From positions 1-64,000 of the forward strand of contig NZ_JABEME010000010.1 of assembly GCF_013004645.1 (NCBI RefSeq): 64,000 nt of DNA. Reading direction: 5' to 3'. Position numbers and translations under genes: made by a program. Origin of the DNA: Stenotrophomonas africana. GTDB taxonomy: Bacteria; Pseudomonadota; Gammaproteobacteria; Xanthomonadales; Xanthomonadaceae. Positions 56,333-64,000 of the stretch are shown one piece after another (the first letter of the stretch is position 1; every line of letters begins with the position of its first letter). Below the pieces are notes generated by a model. It was not told the DNA's origin, made no database searches, and saw only the letters and a program-made list of their open reading frames with translations.

Positions 56333-57220
56333 TCAGCGCGCCGGCGCGAACTGCAGGCGTGTCCACACGCCGTAGTGATCGGATGCCCAGCGACCGCTGT
56401 CGTCGGGCTGGTCGAACAGCAGCTTCGCCTCGCGTGCGACCATCTCGTCCTGCTGGAAGAAGATGTGGTCGATCCGCGAAGGCGCTTGGTAGTAGTGGCG
56501 ATTGAGCGTACTGACCCCGGCCAGGTCGGTGTTGACATGCACGCTGCCGTAGCTGTCGCCGTAGTGGCTGCGCAGCTCGCTCAGGTCGCCAGCGTCCACC
56601 AGCGCATTGAAATCGCCGGCGATCACCACCGGTGCACCGGCCGAGGTTGCAGTGATGAAGCGCAGAAGGTCCTCCACCTGGGTGCGACGGATGCGCTGCC
56701 CACTCTCGTCACTGCGCTCGTTCAGATGCGTGGCGTAGACGTTCACCGGCGCGCCGTCGACGTCGATGCGCAGGTGAGCAACGGTGCGGTAGTCGTCCAA
56801 CGGCTGCAGCAGATGATCCCCCTGGGCGAGGATCGGCCGCCGGGTCAGCAGCGCATTGCCGTAGCGCTTCGGTGCGCCCACCGGATCGGTAGACACGAAC
56901 ACGTACCTGTAGCCGAGTTGGCTGGCCAGCCATTGCGCCTGGTTGCGCACGTTGCGGCGCTGGATCACCTCCTGCAGGGCAACCGCATCCGGCTGCAGAC
57001 GCTTGAGCTCGGCCAGGATGGTGCGGCGCCGGCTCGGCCAGTCTTCGCGGTCATGATGCAGGTTGAAGGTGACCATGCTCATGCCCGGCGCGCTGGCAAC
57101 GTCGGCCGCCGCAGTCGTGGCAACCGGTACGGCCGCCATCATCACGCCCGGCAATGCCAATGCCATTGCCAGCCCCAGGGCACGCACGGTCGTGCGCACC
57201 CTCTCCCCCTGCTGCTTCAT
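56333..57220 (-). CDS. endonuclease/exonuclease/phosphatase-family protein, exported
   Basis: The 295-residue protein has a signal peptide (ALGLAMALALPGVMMAA) and an intact EEP active site: TFNLHHD, LQEV (Glu84), the GDFNA motif, RIDHIF and SDHYG. Substrates could be nucleic acids, phosphoesters or lipids. It is the last gene of the glycan operon, 2 bp after the glycosidase stop. The ATG at 57220 begins the signal sequence region. Confidence 0.88.
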   Translation of the reverse strand: MKQQGERVRTTVRALGLAMALALPGVMMAAVPVATTAAADVASAPGMSMVTFNLHHDREDWPSRRRTILAELKRLQPDAVALQEVIQRRNVRNQAQWLASQLGYRYVFVSTDPVGAPKRYGNALLTRRPILAQGDHLLQPLDDYRTVAHLRIDVDGAPVNVYATHLNERSDESGQRIRRTQVEDLLRFITATSAGAPVVIAGDFNALVDAGDLSELRSHYGDSYGSVHVNTDLAGVSTLNRHYYQAPSRIDHIFFQQDEMVAREAKLLFDQPDDSGRWASDHYGVWTRLQFAPAR

Positions 57221-57222
57221 CG

Positions 57223-60200
57223 TTACTGTCCCTTGCGCTCGGCGCGGCGCACCGCGTTCGGCACTTCGACCTCGACCCGCGCCGGCAGCTGGTGCACGTG
57301 CAGTTCCTTGTTGACCCACTCGGCGGCTTCGCCGTTGACCGTCGCCTCGCCCGGATCACCCGCGTACGGCCATGGCAGCACCACGCCACCGGCCGGTGGC
57401 ACCAGGCCCGGCTGCAGCTCCAGCACCAGCTGCTTGTCGCTGCGCTGCAGGCGGTAGTTGAGCTGGCCCTGCGGCGTACGCAGGCCCTGAACGGCGATGC
57501 CCTCGCCCTGCAGCCACGCGGTCGGTACACCGGCGGCCAGCACCAGCGCATCGTCCATGTCGCGGTTGTAGGCGAACATGTCCAGCGCCGAGCGCACGAA
57601 GTCCGAAGCCACCCAGGCATGCGGCAGGTCACCGACGAAGAACGGCTTGCGCGGCGTGCGCGAAACCACCTCGGCCCACTGGTTCCAGGCCTGCGGTGCG
57701 CGATCCTTGAAGAAGAACTCGGTGGCCTGCCAGGCGCGGTCGCGCCAGCCCAGGCGCACGAACGCGGCCACGTTGCGCCACTCGTACGGGGTGTAGTCCT
57801 TCCACTCGCGCTTGCCATCGCGACGCGCCACGAACTCCTTCCAGTAGCGATCGAAGGTAGCCTCCAGTGCCTGCTGCGGCAGCCTGCCCTGCTCCCCGCC
57901 CGGCGCCAGCGCGATGGTGGTCGAGGTCGCGTCGAAGTCGCCCAGCTCGGCCGAGCCCGGCAGGTAATCGATCTTGTGCTGCTGCATCGCCGACAGCAGC
58001 GAGGCCTGCAGGTCAGCACGGAACTGGTCTCGCGATTCGGCCATCTGCATCGACTCGACCTTGCCCAGCTGGGTCGCCAGCAGCGCCGCGTCCTTGTAGC
58101 CGCGCAGCGCCCAGAAGTTGTCCCAGTACGAGTGCATCGGCTTGGCCGAATAGCCTTCGTGGCTGATCGAGGCCGGCATCATGCCGTAGAAGGCCGGATT
58201 GCGTGCGCGGTTCTCCTCGGTGCGCTCGCTGGACCGCAGCTGCTCCATGTAGCTGTAGGCGCCCTGCACGTGCGGCCACATCAATTCGACGAAGGTACTG
58301 TCGCCGGTGTAGCGCCCGTATTCGGCAATGCTGTAGATCAGCTCGCCATGACTGTCGTTCTCCGGCACCGGGTCGCTGCCACGTGCATCGACACAGCACG
58401 GCACCTTGCCGTTCTCGAACTGGTAGGGCGCATACCAGTTGATGTAGTCGCGCACCGCATCGCTGCGGCCCATGCGCAGCAGGCCCTCGGAGATCATCGC
58501 GCCATCGCGTATCCAGCTGCGCGCATACGAGCGCGTGCCCGGCTGCAGGCGCGGCCCCACGCGCGAAATCAGCATGTGCGCGACTGCCGTACGCAGGGTG
58601 TCGACCAGCGGCCGGCCCGCAGCGGGCACCTGCAGCGAGACCACGCCCAGCTTCTGCCGCCACTGCTCGGCTACCTGCGCCTGCGCCTTGGCCACGTCCA
58701 GCGCCTGCGGCGCCCAGCCACCGGTCTGCGGCAGTACTACCGCCACCTCGCGGCTCTGGCCGGGCTCGAGCGTGATCGTATAGATCAACGCGCCCGACGC
58801 CATGCCGGTGTTGTCCTTCACTGCAGTGGTGGCCGGATACTTTCCGTCCGCCAGATGCATCGCATCGAGCTTGCCGTCGAACGTACTGGCAAAGCGTGCG
58901 TCCGGCACCTGCAGCGGGTAGATGCGTGGCTCACCGTTGACCCGCACGAGCTGCTCGCCCACGTCCAGTGCATCGATGCGGCTGAAGCCACCGACGGTGT
59001 TGAGGAACTGGGTGGGCGGATTGACCTGCCACGGACGGATCGCCAGTGCCAGGGTGTACTCGTGCGCGACCTTGTCCGGATTGCTCAGCCGGTAGCGACC
59101 GATCAGCTGCGCGCGCTCCGGCGTGCCCTGCACGAAACTCGTCACCGCCAGGCCGGCCTTCTCATGCACCCAGTCGACGTTGGCGATCGGCAGGTAGTGA
59201 TCCTGCAGCGACTGCGTGATAGCCACCTTCGACCAGTCCAGCAGCTTGCCGTCTAGGCGGATGAACGGCTCGATGCTGAAGCTGCCCTTGGCCGGCTCCA
59301 GTGCGCCGTCCTCACTGATCAACGCCTGTTCCTGGCCGCCATCAAGGCCCAGCAGGGTCCAGTACGGCTGTTCGCCCACGTAGGCACGCGGCAACGACCC
59401 GCGCGGCAGGTCGGCCGCCACCGAGGACAGGAACGCGTTCGGCGTGGCCGCGAAGGCCAGCGGCTTGAGCGCGATGTCACGGATGCCGTAGCGCCAGTTC
59501 GGGCCATCCTGCAGATCGAAGCGCACGTAGCGCGCATCGGTGTCCGGCAGGGCAAGCCAGTCGCGGCCACCCGCACCGCTGGTGACTTCGCGCACGGTAC
59601 GCCAGTCACGGCCGTCCTCGGAGGTGCGCACGGTGTAGCGACGCGCTTCCAGGTTCGGCAGCCAGTCGATCACCGCACCGCCGATCTCGCGGCTCTTGTG
59701 CAGGTCCAGGCTGATGGTCTGCTGCTTGACGCCACCGCTGATCCAGAACGTATCGCTCTTGCCGTCGATCATGCGGTCCTGCAGCGCGGTAGCGGTGTCG
59801 GCGATCACCGACGGCATCAGCGCCGAATCATCCTGCGGCGGCAGGCCCTGCAGGGTCAGCTTGTCGAAGCACACCGTGCCGCGGCCGCCGACCTTGCTGT
59901 AGATGGTGAATTCGACGGCGGCGCTGCGTGCCATCTCCTTCTCGGGCGAGGGCCCCCATGCCTTGTCGATCTGCCGACGCCGGTACTCGACCGGCGTCCA
60001 TGCCTTGGGGAAGCTGTAGCCGGGACGGTTGACCCACCAGACGTTGTCGCCGCTGGCGTCGATCAGCTTGAACTGCAGGTCGTTGCCCGGTGAATCACCG
60101 CGCAGCTGGAAGCCGAAGCGGTAATTGACCGGGTACTCGACGTTCAGCGCACGACGGATGCCGACGTAGCCGGAGACATCGTGGAAGTCATAGTCCAGGC

Positions 60201-60390
60201 ACAGCGCGCGGCCGCCACCAGCGCCACTGACCGGTCGCAGAGAACCACTGACCTGGTCGGACAGCACCAGCTTCCAGGCCGCGATGTCGTCGAAATCGTC
60301 CAGCACCTTCGGTGCCGGCAGCGCCGGAGGTGCGGCGATCGCCAGGGAGGTCCACAACAGGCCCAGTCCAACGGCGATCGCTCGCTTCAT
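57223..60390 (-). CDS. large exported discoidin-domain glycosidase-like protein
   Basis: The 1055-residue protein has a signal peptide (AIAVGLGLLWTSLAIA), an N-terminal carbohydrate-binding-like domain (25-190), an F5/8 type C (discoidin) domain (about 200-320) and a C-terminal six-hairpin glycosidase-like region (about 560-960, with RSWIRDGAMI, NDSHGELIYSIAEYG and YWDNFWALRGY). Xanthomonad homologs are annotated as coagulation factor 5/8 type proteins. It overlaps the permease gene by 4 bp. The substrate is inferred to be a glucan or other glycan. Confidence 0.82.
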   Translation of the reverse strand: MKRAIAVGLGLLWTSLAIAAPPALPAPKVLDDFDDIAAWKLVLSDQVSGSLRPVSGAGGGRALCLDYDFHDVSGYVGIRRALNVEYPVNYRFGFQLRGDSPGNDLQFKLIDASGDNVWWVNRPGYSFPKAWTPVEYRRRQIDKAWGPSPEKEMARSAAVEFTIYSKVGGRGTVCFDKLTLQGLPPQDDSALMPSVIADTATALQDRMIDGKSDTFWISGGVKQQTISLDLHKSREIGGAVIDWLPNLEARRYTVRTSEDGRDWRTVREVTSGAGGRDWLALPDTDARYVRFDLQDGPNWRYGIRDIALKPLAFAATPNAFLSSVAADLPRGSLPRAYVGEQPYWTLLGLDGGQEQALISEDGALEPAKGSFSIEPFIRLDGKLLDWSKVAITQSLQDHYLPIANVDWVHEKAGLAVTSFVQGTPERAQLIGRYRLSNPDKVAHEYTLALAIRPWQVNPPTQFLNTVGGFSRIDALDVGEQLVRVNGEPRIYPLQVPDARFASTFDGKLDAMHLADGKYPATTAVKDNTGMASGALIYTITLEPGQSREVAVVLPQTGGWAPQALDVAKAQAQVAEQWRQKLGVVSLQVPAAGRPLVDTLRTAVAHMLISRVGPRLQPGTRSYARSWIRDGAMISEGLLRMGRSDAVRDYINWYAPYQFENGKVPCCVDARGSDPVPENDSHGELIYSIAEYGRYTGDSTFVELMWPHVQGAYSYMEQLRSSERTEENRARNPAFYGMMPASISHEGYSAKPMHSYWDNFWALRGYKDAALLATQLGKVESMQMAESRDQFRADLQASLLSAMQQHKIDYLPGSAELGDFDATSTTIALAPGGEQGRLPQQALEATFDRYWKEFVARRDGKREWKDYTPYEWRNVAAFVRLGWRDRAWQATEFFFKDRAPQAWNQWAEVVSRTPRKPFFVGDLPHAWVASDFVRSALDMFAYNRDMDDALVLAAGVPTAWLQGEGIAVQGLRTPQGQLNYRLQRSDKQLVLELQPGLVPPAGGVVLPWPYAGDPGEATVNGEAAEWVNKELHVHQLPARVEVEVPNAVRRAERKGQ

Positions 60391-61223
60391 CCTTTGACGC
60401 TCCCCAACAACAGACCTTGGATGTAGTACCGCTGCAGCACCAGGAACAGCGCCAGCACCGGAACCACGGTGACCACCGCGCCGGCCATCATCATTTCCAC
60501 GTCCATGATGTGCTCGCGCGAGAGGGTGGCCAGCGCCACCGGCAAAGTGTAGTGCTCCTGATCGGTCAGCACGATCAACGGCCACATGAAATCGTTCCAT
60601 GCGCCCATGAAAGTGAAGATCGCCAGGGTCACCAGCACCGGCTTGAGCATCGGCAGCACGATCTGGAAGAAGATGCGCAGCTCCCCTGCCCCGTCGATGC
60701 GGGCCGCTTCCAGCAGTTCGTCCGGAATCGAACGCGCGTACTGGCGCACCAGGAAGATGCCGAACACGCTGGCCAGCGCCGGCACGATCACGCCGCCGAA
60801 GCTGTTGACCAGGCCCAGCTGCTTCATCAGCAGGAACAGGGGCAGCATCGCTACCTGTGCCGGGATCACCAGCGCCGCCATCAACACCTGGAACAGGCGC
60901 TCGCGGCCAACGAAGTTCAGCTTGGCGAAGGCGTAGCCGGCCATCGTGTTGAGCAGCAGCGAACCCAGGGTGATGCCGACCGACACCAGCAGGCTGTTGG
61001 CGAAGTTGCCGCCCATGCCAGTGCGCGCGAACAACTCATGGTAGTTGCGCGTGGTGATGCTGGACGGCAGCAGCGGCGGCGGGAAGTGGGTCGCCTCGCC
61101 CTGCGGCATGAACGAGACCGAGAGCATCCACAGCAACGGCGCCAGGCTGACCAGGGCCAGCACCAGCAACGCACCATTGATCAACCACGGGTACCAGCGC
61201 GACTGGCCGATTTCACGACTCAT
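60387..61223 (-). CDS. sugar ABC transporter permease (MalG type)
   Basis: The 278-residue protein has six helices and the EAA loop ELLEAARIDGAGELRIFFQIVLP (central part). It pairs with the MalF-type permease upstream; both ends overlap neighbours by ATGA. The start at 61223 overlaps the previous stop. Confidence 0.92.
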   Translation of the reverse strand: MSREIGQSRWYPWLINGALLVLALVSLAPLLWMLSVSFMPQGEATHFPPPLLPSSITTRNYHELFARTGMGGNFANSLLVSVGITLGSLLLNTMAGYAFAKLNFVGRERLFQVLMAALVIPAQVAMLPLFLLMKQLGLVNSFGGVIVPALASVFGIFLVRQYARSIPDELLEAARIDGAGELRIFFQIVLPMLKPVLVTLAIFTFMGAWNDFMWPLIVLTDQEHYTLPVALATLSREHIMDVEMMMAGAVVTVVPVLALFLVLQRYYIQGLLLGSVKG

Positions 61224-62101
61224 ACCAACTGCCTCTTGCGGCCGAAACGCAGCATCACGGTGGTCACCGCCAGGATGATCAGGAACAGCAGGAACGCCAC
61301 CGCGGAGGCGCGTCCCAGGTTCCACCACTTGAAGCCTTCCTCGAACATGAAATACAGCACGCTGACGGTACTCTGCAGTGGGTCGCCGCGGGTCATCACG
61401 TAGGGCTCTGCGAACAGCTGGAAGTAGCCGGACACGGTGATCACGCCGACCACCAGCAGCACCGGGCCGAGCATCGGCAGGGTGATGTGCAGGAACTGCT
61501 TCCAGCGCGAGGCACCGTCGATGCGGGCGGCCTCGTACAGGTCATGCGGGATCGCCTGCAGGCCCGCCAGGAAGATCACCATGTTGTAGCCGAAGTTCTT
61601 CCACACCGCGAACAGCATGATGGTCGGCATCGCCCAGTTGGGATCGCCCAGCCAGTCGATCGGACTGATGCCCAGATGGCCCAGGCCGTAGTTCACCAGC
61701 CCGTAGCTGGTATGGAACAGGTAGCGCCAGATCACCGCCACCGCTACCAGCGTGGTCACCACCGGCGCGAACAGCGCGGTGCGGAACAGCGCCTTGAAAC
61801 GCGCGGCCGGTGCATTCAGCAGCATCGCTGCGCCCAGCGACACGCCAATCGACAACGGCACGCCGATCAACACGAAGTAAGTGGTATTCCACAACGACTT
61901 CCAGAACATCGGTGTCTGCAGCAGATCGATGTAGTTGCCCAGGCCGACAAAGCGCAGGTTGCTGCTGTCAGCCAAGGCATACAGGTCGAAGTCGGTCACG
62001 CTCAGCGCCAGCGCCGAAGCCACCGGCAGGCCGAAGAACATGCCCAGCACGATCAGCGAGGGACCGGCAAAAATCCAGCCGGCAAGTGAAGTACGTTTCA
62101 T
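61220..62101 (-). CDS. sugar ABC transporter permease (MalF type)
   Basis: The 293-residue protein has six helices and the EAA loop DLYEAARIDGASRWKQFLHI. With the MalG-type partner it forms the membrane channel of a carbohydrate importer. The ATPase gene is not in this window and may be shared or lie elsewhere. Confidence 0.92.
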   Translation of the reverse strand: MKRTSLAGWIFAGPSLIVLGMFFGLPVASALALSVTDFDLYALADSSNLRFVGLGNYIDLLQTPMFWKSLWNTTYFVLIGVPLSIGVSLGAAMLLNAPAARFKALFRTALFAPVVTTLVAVAVIWRYLFHTSYGLVNYGLGHLGISPIDWLGDPNWAMPTIMLFAVWKNFGYNMVIFLAGLQAIPHDLYEAARIDGASRWKQFLHITLPMLGPVLLVVGVITVSGYFQLFAEPYVMTRGDPLQSTVSVLYFMFEEGFKWWNLGRASAVAFLLFLIILAVTTVMLRFGRKRQLV

Positions 62102-63438
62102 TGGGCGCTCCCGGCGGCCACGGCACTGCTCGATTGCGGCGCCGGCACGCGCTGCTGCAGGCGTTGTTGTTCATGCATCCAGCGGCGCTTGGCCAGCACC
62201 TTGTCCACGCGCTGGTCCAGCTCTTCCACCGCCTTGTCCTGCGGCAGGCCACCGCGCACCACCTTTTCGGTGACGATGCGCATTTCCTGCACGATGCGCT
62301 CCCATTCGAGCACCTTCGGGGTCGGCTTGACCCGCTCCAGCTGGTCACGGAACGCCGCTGCCAGCGGATCATTGGCCAGCGACGGCGCGCTCCAGGTGCT
62401 GCGGCGCGGCGGCAGGTCGCCGATGATCGAATGGAATTGCGCCTGGATCCGCGGCCGCGACAGGAACTCGATCAGCTTCCAGGACGCTTCCTTCTGCTGC
62501 GACTTGCGGAAGATCACCAGGCTGGTGCCACCGGCGATGCCGGCGCCAGGGCCCTCCGGGCCGGGAAGCGCCGCAGTGCCCCACTGCCCTTCCAGTTCCT
62601 TCGGCTGCAGCTTCTTGAACTCACGGATGTTCCAGGGCCCGGAAATGTAGAACACGTTGAAGCCGCGGAAGAACTCATCCCAGACGTTGGAAATCTGTGT
62701 CTCCGACATCTTCGGCGCCCAGCCCTGCTCGAACATGTTGGCGTAGAAGGCCAACGTGCGGCGGAACCCCGGGCTGGCGAAATTGCCGCGGGTGTCATCG
62801 TCGCGCAGCAGCGGATCGGGCTGCTGCAGCGCCAGCGACAACTGCTGCTCGAACTCGTTGATCGGCATCAGCACCGCATAGCGGTTCGGGCCCTGCATGC
62901 GCTTGATCGCCGCCATCTGTTCGTCCCACTCCGCCCACGTGCGCGGCGGGTGGTCGTAGCCGGCCTTGGCCAGCAGATCCTTGCGGTAGTAGATCAGACG
63001 CGTGTCGACATACCACGGCACGCCGACCAGCTCGCCATGGATCACATTGGTATCCCAGATGCCCTGGAAGTAGTCCTTCGGGTCGACCACGGCCGAACGC
63101 TGCACGAACGGCTGCAGCGGGGTCAGCGCATCCAGCTCGGCGAACTCCGGCACCCAGGTGTTGCCGAGCTGGCACACGTCCGGCAGACCGTCGGCGGCGA
63201 ACGCGGTCAGCAGCTTTTCGTGCGCAGCGGTCCACGGGATGTTCTGCACATCCACCTTGATGCCCGGGTTCTCGGCTTCGAACTCATGGATCAGTTCGCT
63301 GACCACCTCGGCTTCGCGGCCCATCGCCCAGAAGCGCACGGTGGTGGTGCCCGGTTCGGTGCGGGCGCAGCCGGCCACGGCCAGTGCGGCCAGGGCTGGC
63401 AGTGTCCAGCGGCGCAGACGGTCGATCCAGTTCGGCAT
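62098..63438 (-). CDS. sugar ABC transporter substrate-binding lipoprotein
   Basis: The 446-residue protein has a lipobox (LAVAGC) and the class 1 extracellular binding fold (FEAENPGIKVDVQNIPWTAA, read in part; NVWDEFFRGFNVFYISGPW). It delivers the sugar to the two permeases that follow with ATGA overlaps. A roughly 45-residue helical tail is added at the C-terminus. Confidence 0.92.
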   Translation of the reverse strand: MPNWIDRLRRWTLPALAALAVAGCARTEPGTTTVRFWAMGREAEVVSELIHEFEAENPGIKVDVQNIPWTAAHEKLLTAFAADGLPDVCQLGNTWVPEFAELDALTPLQPFVQRSAVVDPKDYFQGIWDTNVIHGELVGVPWYVDTRLIYYRKDLLAKAGYDHPPRTWAEWDEQMAAIKRMQGPNRYAVLMPINEFEQQLSLALQQPDPLLRDDDTRGNFASPGFRRTLAFYANMFEQGWAPKMSETQISNVWDEFFRGFNVFYISGPWNIREFKKLQPKELEGQWGTAALPGPEGPGAGIAGGTSLVIFRKSQQKEASWKLIEFLSRPRIQAQFHSIIGDLPPRRSTWSAPSLANDPLAAAFRDQLERVKPTPKVLEWERIVQEMRIVTEKVVRGGLPQDKAVEELDQRVDKVLAKRRWMHEQQRLQQRVPAPQSSSAVAAGSAQ

Positions 63439-63442
63439 CGGG

Positions 63443-64000
63443 TTACTTGCCCTGGCCTGTGTTGCGGTTGGCATTGTTCTTCTGTTCCTGCGCGGCAGCC
63501 GCGCGTGATTCGGCGATACCCACCGCGCGTGCCGCTGCGGCCTTTTCGTCTTTCTGCAGTTCCAGCGGCTGGAACGAACCTTCCGGCGCCAGCCAGCCGC
63601 CACTGAACCCCGCCCGCTCCAGGCCCTTGCGGATGTACGGGTTCTTCTTCATCACTTCCCAGACGAAGTCATTGCGGTAGTTGGCGATCATGGTCAGGAT
63701 CGGCCCCTGGTCGATGGCGATGTAGTCGCTGGCGACCCAGCCACGATCCGGCACCACGCGGCCGGTCTTGATCGGGATGTCGTAGTTGAAGCTGGGATTG
63801 AACGAATCCAGGAAGCCGTAGCTGGAATAGATGTAATCGCCGTAGCGCTTGTGCATCTCCAGCGTGGCCGGGATCACCTGTTCCGGCGCGAACACCACCG
63901 ACGCGATCGCGGCAGTGGGGGCGATGGTGCCGTCATCGAAATTCTCGCGCAGGCCAGCGCCGCGTGAAGAGTAATGGCGGAACTGGCGCTGCTCGCCGCG
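63443..64000 (-). CDS. glucoamylase-family protein, 3' part (runs off the window)
   Basis: About 185 C-terminal residues are present. They include the family segments HYSSRGAG, DDGTIAPTAA, YGFLDSFNPS and DQGPILTMIANYR. The family (Pfam glycoamylase) includes GH144 endo-beta-1,2-glucanases. The start is beyond 64000. A charged tail (DEKAAAARAVGIAESRAAAA) follows the domain. It is upstream of the binding-protein gene by 4 bp. Confidence 0.85.
   Translation of the reverse strand, partial: RGEQRQFRHYSSRGAGLRENFDDGTIAPTAAIASVVFAPEQVIPATLEMHKRYGDYIYSSYGFLDSFNPSFNYDIPIKTGRVVPDRGWVASDYIAIDQGPILTMIANYRNDFVWEVMKKNPYIRKGLERAGFSGGWLAPEGSFQPLELQKDEKAAAARAVGIAESRAAAAQEQKNNANRNTGQGK

Overview
The window looks like chromosomal DNA of a Stenotrophomonas of the S. 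maltophilia complex. The DNA is GC-rich, with xanthomonad-type gene content and order. Intergenic gaps carry many short palindromes that begin with GTAG, the signature of the SMAG class of REP elements described in S. maltophilia. No rRNA, tRNA, CRISPR array, prophage, integrase or complete insertion sequence was seen. Most of the window is ordinary, densely packed housekeeping DNA.

Layout. 0-8.4 kb: a ribosomal-protein hydroxylase, a GNAT protein and the 2-oxoglutarate dehydrogenase operon (sucA, sucB, lpdA). 8.4-13 kb: two small envelope proteins, then a TonB-dependent receptor coupled to a PhoD-type phosphatase with a Pho-box-like site upstream. 13-20.4 kb: dnaB, an FMN reductase, and an operon of a fused E1 alpha/beta TPP enzyme with asparagine synthetase, next to a glutathione transferase. 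20.4-28.9 kb: mostly small envelope and stress genes (GNAT, glycine-zipper proteins, TatD, TcdA, a cytochrome c'-like protein, a cold shock protein, PldA, ArsC-like, GST, a Cys-rich lipoprotein). 29-35.6 kb: class I fumarase, an ECF41 sigma factor with its carboxymuconolactone-decarboxylase-family partner, an ABC exporter, ferredoxin-NADP reductase and glutathione peroxidase. 35.7-46.8 kb: an M3 peptidase, an unrecognised protein, a CFA-type methyltransferase, a DUF3298 lipoprotein, a 53-residue protein behind a sigma-54-type promoter, rhomboid, a POT transporter, a decayed endonuclease/phosphatase-fold protein, Mn superoxide dismutase and a barnase/barstar pair. 46.9-56.2 kb: a repetitive membrane protein, nfuA, phhB, a TonB-like lipoprotein, zupT, rluC and rne. 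56.3-64 kb: a minus-strand glycan-utilisation operon (glucoamylase-family enzyme, sugar ABC importer, large discoidin-type glycosidase, endonuclease/phosphatase-fold protein) that runs off the right edge.

The main points for follow-up are these. (1) Two oppositely oriented palindromic modules between zupT and rluC share a 52-nt core and have unrelated but self-complementary arms. (2) The ECF41 locus carries two copies of the ECF41 promoter signature with identical 16-bp spacing, one of them inside the end of the sigma gene. (3) A sigma-54 promoter lies in front of a tiny acidic ORF. (4) Four genes end with a TAG supplied by the GTAG head of a SMAG element. (5) A secreted barnase-like RNase is translationally coupled to a barstar. 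(6) A second endonuclease/phosphatase-fold protein has lost its catalytic residues, while an intact paralog lies 12 kb away. All coordinates and motifs come from reading the sequence; family functions come from general knowledge of those families.
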